DNA from: Sphingobium lignivorans
GTDB lineage: Bacteria > Pseudomonadota > Alphaproteobacteria > Sphingomonadales > Sphingomonadaceae
DNA: 64,000 nucleotides
Direction of reading: 5' to 3'
NCBI RefSeq assembly: GCF_014203955.1
Contig: NZ_JACHKA010000001.1
Span: 186,001-250,000 of the forward strand
The first letter of the stretch is position 1, and each line of letters starts with the position of its first letter. The notes under the pieces were generated by a model. The model searched no databases. It was not told the DNA's origin and saw nothing but the letters and a program-made list of their open reading frames with translations. Positions 57,978-64,000 of this stretch are shown here, one piece after another. A program made the position numbers and the translations under genes.

Positions 57978-58010
57978 AAAGGGCCGCCCGGGATCACCGA
58001 GCGGCCCTTT
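57978..58010. terminator. Bidirectional intrinsic terminator
   Basis: The stem AAAGGGCCGC / GCGGCCCTTT (10 bp, 13-base loop) has T tracts on both strands. It lies between the permease stop and the 3' end of the convergent MetE-like gene. Confidence 0.88.
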
Positions 58011-58050
58011 CCTGTTTCATCCGTGGGGCAGTGAGCGCCCCGGCGCGTTC

Positions 58051-59166
58051 TCAGGCGCTACCCCAGACTTCCTCGGCCACTTCGACCACCAGCTCCATCT
58101 TCGCCTTCTGCTGCTCGACCTCGATGTCGTTGCCGTGCACCGTCGAGGCGAAACCGCACTGGGGCGACAGAGCGAGCTGATCGAGCGGCGCGAACTTCGC
58201 GGCCTCCTCGATGCGCCGCTTGATGTCGTCCTTGGTCTCCAGCTCGCCGAGCTTGGTGGTAACGAGGCCCAGCACCACGATCTTGCCCTTGGGGAGAAAG
58301 CGCAGCGGCGCGAAATCGCCTGAACGGGCGTCATCATATTCGAGCAGGAAGCTGTCGATCGCCAGCTCGTTGAACATGATCTCGGCGACCGGCTCATAGC
58401 CGCCCTCGGCCGCCCAGCTCGAGCGGAAATTGCCCCGGCACAGATGCACGGCAGTGAACATGTCGTCCGGCGCCGTCGCGATCGCATCGTTGATCATCTT
58501 GGCATAATGGCGCGGCAGATCATCGGGATCGAGGCCCCGCTTGCGGGCATTCTCGCGCTGCGTGTCGTCGCACAGATAAGCGAGGTTGGTGTCATCGAGC
58601 TGCAGATAGCGGCAGCCGGCATCGGCGAGATCGGCGACTTCCTCCTGATAGGCGGCCGCGACGTCAGCGAAGAACTCGGTCATGTCGGGATAGGCCGCCT
58701 CGCTGATCCCTTCGCGCCCGGCGCGGAAATGGAGCATCGTGGGGGAGGGAATCGTGACCTTCGGCGTCTCGCGCGTGACGCTCGCCAGGAACTCGTAGTC
58801 CGCGCGCTGGATCGGCTTTGCATGGCCGATCTTACCGGTCACCACCATCTTGGGCGGGGCGAAATGCACATCCTTGCCGATGGCATTGTGGAACGCCACT
58901 TCCATGCCGCCCTGCTCCTCGATGCCGGCGAGTTGGAGCAGGAAATCGGTGTGAAAGAACTTGCGGCGATACTCGCCGTCCGTGATGGCCTTGAGGCCGA
59001 CGCCTTCCTGAAAGGCGACCACGCCACGGATCGCTTCGTCCTCGACCGCGCGCAGCGCCGCCGCGTCGATCTTACCCTGGGCGAAGTCGTCCCGGGCGTC
59101 GAGCAACGCCTTGGGGCGCAGGAAGCTGCCGACATGATCGGCGCGAAACGGTGGTTTAGACGGCAT
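58051..59166 (-). CDS. MetE C-terminal-like cobalamin-independent methyltransferase (YxjG/YxjH type)
   Basis: This 371-residue protein corresponds to the catalytic C-terminal barrel of MetE alone. It starts FRADHVGSFLRP and has ITDGEYRRKFFH, YLQLDDTNLAYLCDD, and the zinc ligands in TAVHLCRGNFRS (His, Cys), the glutamate in LLEYDDARSG, and a cysteine in LALSPQCGFAS. It should transfer a methyl group to homocysteine from a small donor rather than polyglutamylated folate. AAGGAG precedes ATG 59166. A palindrome lies upstream, consistent with control by methionine or S-adenosyl compounds. metX at the window start is another methionine gene, but far away. Confidence 0.88.
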   Translation of the reverse strand: MPSKPPFRADHVGSFLRPKALLDARDDFAQGKIDAAALRAVEDEAIRGVVAFQEGVGLKAITDGEYRRKFFHTDFLLQLAGIEEQGGMEVAFHNAIGKDVHFAPPKMVVTGKIGHAKPIQRADYEFLASVTRETPKVTIPSPTMLHFRAGREGISEAAYPDMTEFFADVAAAYQEEVADLADAGCRYLQLDDTNLAYLCDDTQRENARKRGLDPDDLPRHYAKMINDAIATAPDDMFTAVHLCRGNFRSSWAAEGGYEPVAEIMFNELAIDSFLLEYDDARSGDFAPLRFLPKGKIVVLGLVTTKLGELETKDDIKRRIEEAAKFAPLDQLALSPQCGFASTVHGNDIEVEQQKAKMELVVEVAEEVWGSA

Positions 59167-59226
59167 GATCTTCTCCTTCGGGTGCGGCGCGGGGGCGACC
59201 CGTCCGCTCAATCTGGCAGAAACAGC

Positions 59227-59246
59227 ATATAAAGCATTCTTTATAT
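59227..59246. promoter_or_regulatory. AT-rich palindrome upstream of the MetE-like gene, candidate operator
   Basis: ATATAAAG-CATT-CTTTATAT is a perfect 8+8 dyad, and a related half site (CTTTATG, 59255-59261) lies just beyond. It stands out from the GC-rich surroundings, about 60 bases before the MetE-like start. The form resembles ArsR-family methionine-regulon sites (SahR/SamR type) as I remember them. The rest of the 234-base gap to yjbQ shows no gene. Confidence 0.55.
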
Positions 59247-59400
59247 ATAGGAAGCTTTATGTCGCGAAAGGCCGCCAATTCCATTCGTTCGCAGAACACG
59301 GCCCGGAGGGCGCGAGCCGCCAACCTGCACCCCGCAGGAATGCGCGCGTTGTCTCTGGCGATGAAAATCCGGCTCCGGTCGGCCTCGAGCCGTCTGGAAT

Positions 59401-59826
59401 TCAGGCGCCCAGAAGATGCAGGGCGATCTCGCGATGGTGCGGCCTGCGGCGATGTTCCATGAGGTAGATGCCCTGCCATGTGCCGAGCGCCAGCGCGCCG
59501 CCGATCAGCGGGATCGAGAGCGTGACACCCGTCACCATGGTCCGGATGTGCGCGGGCATGTCGTCCGGCCCCTCATCGTCATGAGCGTAGGGATGATCTT
59601 CCGGCGCGGCCCGGTCCAGCCAGTCGAGCAGGTCGCGGCGGACGGCCGGCGCGGCATTCTCCTGGATGGTCAGCGAAGCGGAGGTATGGCGGCAGAGCAG
59701 CGTCAGCAGCCCTTCGCTCATGCCTTGCCCCGTCACCCATGAAGCGATCTCGTCCGTAATCTCGACCAGCGCCCGACCGGGCGTGCGCACGCGGATGATG
59801 CGGCTTGCCTGCCGCAGCTCAGCCAT
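59401..59826 (-). CDS. yjbQ: YjbQ/UPF0047 family protein
   Basis: This 141-residue protein has the YjbQ signature: LLTLLCRHTSASLTIQENA, then DDEGPDDMPAHIR and LGTWQGIYLMEHRRRPHHRE. The conserved histidines and aspartate form a metal-binding pocket. Some members show weak thiamine-phosphate synthase activity; the physiological role is unsettled. ATG 59826 matches the family start. It is last in the minus-strand run, 15 bases after the lipoprotein gene. Confidence 0.9.
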   Translation of the reverse strand: MAELRQASRIIRVRTPGRALVEITDEIASWVTGQGMSEGLLTLLCRHTSASLTIQENAAPAVRRDLLDWLDRAAPEDHPYAHDDEGPDDMPAHIRTMVTGVTLSIPLIGGALALGTWQGIYLMEHRRRPHHREIALHLLGA

Positions 59827-59841
59827 GCAGGGAACGGCGGC

Positions 59842-60426
59842 TCAGGCGCATCCCTCGACCCACTGGACCTGTTCCCAGTTGCCGAAACGGTAGCTCTGCA
59901 CGGTCTTGCCGTTCGTCTCCACGATCAGGCCGCGCGGCGCGCCTGCCTCATGCACCACCAGATAATGACCTTCCGGCCCGGTATAGGGATGCGGCTGGAC
60001 CACGGCGCGGCCGCCAAGCCGCCGCAGCGCCTCGGCCTCGCTCTGTCCGACGCGGAGGCCGCCCAGGGTCGGATGTGTAGGCGTCGCGACATCGATCCGC
60101 GTCACGACCGGCCCGTCGAGCATGAGGAACACGTCCGGCAAGGACGTGATGCGCGCATAGGAGCAGGTCGAGCCGGGCAGCGGCTCGTCGGTCCGGATCG
60201 CGACGCCCGCACTGCGCAGATCGGCCGCGCGCGCGCCGATGCGCACGGGGCCGAGCCGGTCGAAGGGATCGCGGTCCTCATCGGGCGCTGTCTCGGGCGC
60301 GTCTTCTTCGGGAACAATGACGGTGTCGACGTCATTGGCCGCGGCGAGATTGGCTTCATCCTCGCGCGTCGGCCCGCCGCAAGCGGCAAGGGCGGCGAGC
60401 ATCAGCAGCGGCCAGGTGCGTGTCAT
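59842..60426 (-). CDS. Predicted lipoprotein
   Basis: This 194-residue protein has lipobox LAAC (C16). An acidic linker ([18 protein letters not shown]) precedes a domain with repeated short motifs: [39 protein letters not shown] and [18 protein letters not shown]. The GVRxGxSxAExLxxLG pattern resembles proteins that fold as BamE/SmpA-like or beta-lactamase-inhibitor-like repeats, which is only suggestive. The start at 60426 overlaps the aroC stop (ATGA), so it is coupled to aroC. Function unknown. Confidence 0.75.
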   Translation of the reverse strand: MTRTWPLLMLAALAACGGPTREDEANLAAANDVDTVIVPEEDAPETAPDEDRDPFDRLGPVRIGARAADLRSAGVAIRTDEPLPGSTCSYARITSLPDVFLMLDGPVVTRIDVATPTHPTLGGLRVGQSEAEALRRLGGRAVVQPHPYTGPEGHYLVVHEAGAPRGLIVETNGKTVQSYRFGNWEQVQWVEGCA

Positions 60427-61493
60427 CCACATTGGGCCCTGTGTAGCAGCTTCTGGTCGGCGAGTACCAGTGCGACCATGGCCTCGACCACCGGCACGCC
60501 GCGAATGCCGACGCAAGGGTCGTGCCGGCCCTTCGTCCTGATCTCGGTCGCCTCGCCCTCGCGCGTGACGGTCTCGACCGGGATCAGGATGGAACTGGTG
60601 GGCTTGAACGCTACCCGCACCCGGATCGGCTGGCCCGTGGCGATGCCTCCCGCGATTCCGCCGGCATGGTTGGCCAGGAAGATGGGCGTGTGGCCATTGC
60701 CGGGCCGCATGGGGTCGGCATTCTGCTCGCCGCGCAGGCGGGCGGCCGCGAAGCCATCGCCGATCTCCACGCCCTTGACCGCATTGATGCCCATGCAGGC
60801 TGCCGCCAGTTCGCTATCCAGTTTCGCATAGAGCGGCGCGCCCCAGCCAGCCGGCACGCCGGTCGCGACGCACTCGACCACCGCGCCGAGCGAGGAGCCG
60901 TCCTTGCGCGCCGCGTCCACCAGCGCTTCCCAGCGGGCGGCTGCCTTGGCATCCGGGCAGAAGAAGGGATTGTTGCCGATCTCGGTGGGATTGAAGTTCG
61001 CCGGATCGATCGCATCGCCGCCGATCTCGCTCACATAGCCGGTGATCTGCACCTGCGGGATGACCAGCCGCGCCACCGCGCCCGCCGCGACCCGGCTCGC
61101 CGTCTCGCGCGCGGAGGAGCGCCCGCCTCCGCGATAGTCCCGGAAGCCATATTTGGCATCATAGGCATAATCGGCATGGCCGGGCCGGTAAGCCTGCGCG
61201 ACTTCGGAATAATCCTTCGAGCGCTGGTCGACATTCTCGATCATCAGGCTGATGGGCGTGCCCGTCGTTAGCCCCTCGAACACGCCCGAGAGGATCCGCA
61301 CTTGGTCGGGCTCCTGCCGCTGCGTGGTGAAGCGGGAGGTGCCCGGCCGGCGCTTGTCCAGCCAGGGCTGGATGTCGCTTTCCGAAAGCGCGATGCCCGG
61401 CGGGCAGCCATCCACCACGGCGCCGATCGCCGGGCCGTGGCTCTCGCCCCATGTGGTGAAGCGGAAGCTCCGCCCGAAGGTGTTGAAGCTCAT
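60423..61493 (-). CDS. aroC: Chorismate synthase
   Basis: This 356-residue enzyme opens [20 protein letters not shown]. It has the three family signatures: [18 protein letters not shown] near the start, the [20 protein letters not shown] region with [15 protein letters not shown], and [11 protein letters not shown] with [14 protein letters not shown] at the end. The FMN-dependent reaction makes chorismate, the precursor of aromatic amino acids; tyrC and hisC at the window start act downstream of it. It lies seven bases after fabI. Confidence 0.97.
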   Translation of the reverse strand: MSFNTFGRSFRFTTWGESHGPAIGAVVDGCPPGIALSESDIQPWLDKRRPGTSRFTTQRQEPDQVRILSGVFEGLTTGTPISLMIENVDQRSKDYSEVAQAYRPGHADYAYDAKYGFRDYRGGGRSSARETASRVAAGAVARLVIPQVQITGYVSEIGGDAIDPANFNPTEIGNNPFFCPDAKAAARWEALVDAARKDGSSLGAVVECVATGVPAGWGAPLYAKLDSELAAACMGINAVKGVEIGDGFAAARLRGEQNADPMRPGNGHTPIFLANHAGGIAGGIATGQPIRVRVAFKPTSSILIPVETVTREGEATEIRTKGRHDPCVGIRGVPVVEAMVALVLADQKLLHRAQCG

Positions 61494-61500
61494 GCGCGCG

Positions 61501-62304
61501 TCAGCTGAGCGCGATGTCTGGCGCGTCCTCGGCTTTCATCCCGATGACATTATAGCCCGCGTCGACATGGTGGATCTCGCCAGTCACGCCCGAGGCCAGA
61601 TCGGACAGCAGGTAGAGGCCGGCGCCGCCCACATCCTCGATGGTGACGTTGCGCCGCAGGGGCGAGTTCAGCTCGTTCCACTTCATGATGTAGCGGAAGT
61701 CGCCGATGCCGGATGCCGCAAGCGTCTTGATCGGCCCGGCGGAAACGGCATTCACCCGGATATTCTCCGGCCCCAGGTCCATCGCGAGATATTTGACGCT
61801 CGTCTCGAGCGCCGCCTTGGCAACGCCCATGACGTTGTAATGCGGGATGACCTTCTCGGCGCCGTAATAAGTCAGCGTCAGGATGGATCCGCCATTCGCC
61901 ATCATCGGCACCGCGCGCTTGGTCACCGCGACGAAGCTGTAGGCCGAGACGTTCATGGTCAGGAGGAAATTCTCCAGGCTGGTGTCGACATATCGGCCGC
62001 GCAGCTCGTTCTTGTCCGAGAAGCCGATGGCGTGGACCAGGAAATCGATCGTCGGCCAGCGCTCGGCAAGCTGTGCGAAGCAGGTGTCGATCGACGCCAT
62101 GTCCGAAACGTCACAGGAGAGGAGGAAATCGGATCCCAGCTCCTCCGCGAGCGGGCGCACGCGCCGCTCCAGCGCCTCGCCCAGATAGGAAAAGGCAAGC
62201 TCCGCCCCCTGGGCATGCAGCGCCTTCGCGATACCCCAGGCCAGCGACTTGTCGTTGGCGAGGCCCATGATGAGCCCCCGTTTGCCTGCCATCAGGCCTG
62301 TCAT
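61501..62304 (-). CDS. fabI: NADH-dependent enoyl-ACP reductase FabI
   Basis: This 267-residue divergent short-chain dehydrogenase has the cofactor site [19 protein letters not shown] and substrate region [15 protein letters not shown]. Catalytic Y156 and K163 (YNVMGVAK) sit at the E. coli numbering, and Y146 is also present. It performs the last reduction in each cycle of fatty-acid elongation. The residues around G94 and M159 are those of a triclosan-sensitive type, although sensitivity cannot be stated from sequence. The start overlaps the yihY stop (ATGA). Confidence 0.96.
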   Translation of the reverse strand: MTGLMAGKRGLIMGLANDKSLAWGIAKALHAQGAELAFSYLGEALERRVRPLAEELGSDFLLSCDVSDMASIDTCFAQLAERWPTIDFLVHAIGFSDKNELRGRYVDTSLENFLLTMNVSAYSFVAVTKRAVPMMANGGSILTLTYYGAEKVIPHYNVMGVAKAALETSVKYLAMDLGPENIRVNAVSAGPIKTLAASGIGDFRYIMKWNELNSPLRRNVTIEDVGGAGLYLLSDLASGVTGEIHHVDAGYNVIGMKAEDAPDIALS

Positions 62305-63266
62305 GCAGTCGGCTCCTCCGTCTCTTCCGCTGGCTCTTCTTCCTCGTCATCCTCGGGGAAATCGGCCAGCGCCGCATTGAGTTCGGCGCCAATTACCACG
62401 CCGAGCCCGATGATGAAGAAAAAAATGAGAGCCAGCATCGCGCCTGCCAGACCACCATAAGTGAGGCTGTAGCTGGAGATGCGGGAAAGGAAGAGAGGCA
62501 GGAGCAGCGACGTGCCATACCACCACAGGGCCGTGAAGGCAGCGCCGGGCCATTTCGGGAACGGGCCGGTACGATAGCGCCCCGGCGTCAGCGCGACGAA
62601 CAGGAAATAGAGCGCCAGGAACAGGAAGGCGGTCGGCACCAGCCGGTAGGCCGTGATGAGGCCGAACGCCTTGTCCGCCACCGGGAAGAATTTCTCGATC
62701 ACGGTTTCGACCGCAGCGAGCAGCACTTGCAGCGACAGCGCCACCAGCGCGCCCAGAACGCTGAGGATGATCAGGCCCATCGCACGCAGGCGATAATGCC
62801 AGAAGGGCTGCTTGGAGCGCGTGCCATATGCACGGCGCAAGATATCCCGGATCGTCTCGATGAGGCTGCCGACGGTCCACAGGCCGACCAGCGCGCCGAT
62901 CCACAAGAGATTGCCCGTCCGCGCGCTCAGCACATCCGTGATGGCGGGGCGCAGCACGTCCGCCACATTGGGGGGAACGGTGAGCAGGAAGCCGTTCACC
63001 GTGGCGATCCCCGCCTGTGTCCGCCCCAGCAGCTGCGCGATGGCGGCGGCGAGGATGAAGAAGGGAAACACCGCGACGAGAGTCAGATAGGCAAGATTGC
63101 CCGCGTGAATGAACCCGTCCGTATAGACGCCCACCGCCACCCGCTTCAGGACCGTGATCGCGCGGGCGCCCACCCGGCTCCGCCGGATGCCGGCATGCAG
63201 GCGCGCACCGCGCTCGCGCAGCCGGCGGCGCCGGGCTTCCGGCGATTCGGGAGACAGCCCGAGCAT
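62301..63266 (-). CDS. YihY/BrkB-family inner-membrane protein
   Basis: This 321-residue protein has six predicted membrane helices, with motifs FIHAGNLAYLTLVAVFPFFI, LIETIRDILRRAYGTRSKQ and FPKWPGAAFTALWWYG typical of YihY (once called ribonuclease BN). The name is historical: these membrane proteins are not the ribonuclease. The acidic tail (EDDEEEEPAEETEEP) is cytoplasmic. It overlaps fabI by four bases. Role unknown; transporter-like functions have been suggested. Confidence 0.9.
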   Translation of the reverse strand: MLGLSPESPEARRRRLRERGARLHAGIRRSRVGARAITVLKRVAVGVYTDGFIHAGNLAYLTLVAVFPFFILAAAIAQLLGRTQAGIATVNGFLLTVPPNVADVLRPAITDVLSARTGNLLWIGALVGLWTVGSLIETIRDILRRAYGTRSKQPFWHYRLRAMGLIILSVLGALVALSLQVLLAAVETVIEKFFPVADKAFGLITAYRLVPTAFLFLALYFLFVALTPGRYRTGPFPKWPGAAFTALWWYGTSLLLPLFLSRISSYSLTYGGLAGAMLALIFFFIIGLGVVIGAELNAALADFPEDDEEEEPAEETEEPTA

Positions 63267-63403
63267 GGATCAGATCTCCGGGCGGGATGATGTCATGCGT
63301 CCAGCCGATCCCTTACATCGCGAGCCCGGCGCCCACGGCGCGGGCCCGTGCTTTCGCAGGATTGCGCGCCGCTTTCAACGCCGCTGGCCCGGCAATCGGC
63401 CGA

Positions 63404-64000
63404 TTACACGCCCAGATGGGCCCGTAGCGGCCGGCTGTCCGACCAGTCCTCGGCAAAGGCCTTCAGTGCCGGATCGTGCGCCGGGAGATCGATCAGCAGA
63501 GTCACGAGCTGGTCGCCGCGCCCGCCCTGCTTGTGCGTGAAGCCCTTGCCCTTGAGCCGCAGCGTCTGTCCCGAGCGCGCGCCGGCCGGCACGGCGAGCA
63601 TGACAGGCCCGTCCACCGTCGGAACCTTCACCCGCGCGCCGTTCACGGCCTCGTTGAGGCTGATCGGCAGGTCGAGCCGGACGTTGTCGCCCTCCTTTTC
63701 GAAGAAGGGATGCGGCGCCACCTCGATAGTGACGATGGCATCGCCTGCGCCGGCCGGCCCCGGCTGGCCCTTGCCGGAGAGCTTCATCTGGGTGCCGCTC
63801 TCCACGCCGGCGGGCAGCTTGAGGTCGATCGTCTTGCCATCCGCGAGCGTGATGCGCTGCGGTGCAAGCGTCGCGGCGTCCACGAAGGGAACCGAGAGGC
63901 GATAGCTCATATTGGCGCCGCGCTGGGGCGGCGCGCTCCGTCCGCCGAAGCCGCCGAAGGGGCCACCGCTGCGGCGCCCGCCACCGCCGAACAGCCCTTC
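63404..64000 (-). CDS. DnaJ/CbpA-like co-chaperone, C-terminal part, cut by window edge
   Basis: The frame is open to base 64000 and gives 199 codons. A Gly-rich stretch (LFGGGGRRSGGPFGGFGG) precedes the two substrate-binding beta domains: YRLSVPFVDAATLAPQRITL, KLPAGVESGTQMKLSGKGQ, IEVAPHPFFEKEGDNVRLDL, and VPAGARSGQTLRLKGKGF. There is no zinc-finger (CxxCxGxG) region between the G-rich part and the C-terminal domains, so this is a class II J-protein like CbpA rather than DnaJ proper. The J domain should lie beyond the window. It is first of the minus-strand fabI-aroC run, with 137 non-coding bases before yihY. Confidence 0.88.
   Translation of the reverse strand, partial: EGLFGGGGRRSGGPFGGFGGRSAPPQRGANMSYRLSVPFVDAATLAPQRITLADGKTIDLKLPAGVESGTQMKLSGKGQPGPAGAGDAIVTIEVAPHPFFEKEGDNVRLDLPISLNEAVNGARVKVPTVDGPVMLAVPAGARSGQTLRLKGKGFTHKQGGRGDQLVTLLIDLPAHDPALKAFAEDWSDSRPLRAHLGV

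Overview
The window is a high-GC chromosomal segment from an alphaproteobacterium, most likely a sphingomonad (order Sphingomonadales). The assignment is an inference. It rests on two large TonB-dependent receptors, an alphaproteobacterial-type SspB, a DapD/GlcG/GlcB set, a hisC-tyrC pair like the one known from Zymomonas, an NuoE-type helix-hairpin-helix module, and a clpB promoter that fits the alphaproteobacterial sigma-32 consensus. I see no rRNA, tRNA, CRISPR array, prophage or plasmid functions. The only mobile element is one intact IS630-family insertion at 31009-32055.

Layout. 1-12 kb: metX (cut by the window edge), hisC-tyrC, an outer-membrane protein, rnr, a mechanosensitive channel, a soluble PAS/chemoreceptor-like protein, dapD and the glyoxylate genes glcG-glcB. 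12-18.2 kb: a translationally coupled response regulator, histidine kinase and lipoprotein, followed by TonB-dependent receptor 1. 18.2-21 kb (mostly minus): a GNAT fragment, a helix-hairpin-helix membrane protein, a 29-residue membrane microprotein, an OmpA-like protein and a SIMPL protein. 21-27.5 kb: gloA and gloB with a VOC-family tail fragment between them, a lipoprotein, purD and xseA with overlapping divergent start codons, an M23 lipoprotein and a secreted hypothetical protein.

27.5-35.5 kb is the most accessory-looking part. It holds TonB-dependent receptor 2, the IS630 element, a sulfotransferase-like gene divergent from a TPR plus Asp/Asn beta-hydroxylase gene, and two tandem small secreted cysteine proteins. 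35.5-43.9 kb: clpB, an M17 aminopeptidase, an M16 peptidase and small unknown genes. 44-48.7 kb: the complete ybgC-tolQ-tolR-tolA-tolB-pal envelope operon. 48.9-51.7 kb: a secreted TPR-CHAT (caspase-like) protein. 51.8-56.3 kb: sspB divergent from hisB-hisH-hisA-hisF-(small membrane protein)-hisE-HIT. 56.4-64 kb: an APC permease, a MetE-like methyltransferase with an upstream palindrome, then a minus-strand run of dnaJ-like, yihY, fabI, aroC, lipoprotein and yjbQ.

Most genes are housekeeping: amino-acid, purine and fatty-acid synthesis, envelope stability, protein quality control and detoxification. The parts most likely to hold undescribed biology are the receptor 2/sulfotransferase-like/hydroxylase/small-protein region, the OmpA-microprotein-HHH operon and the CHAT protein. 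Very long antisense open frames are common here because of the high GC content and were discarded.
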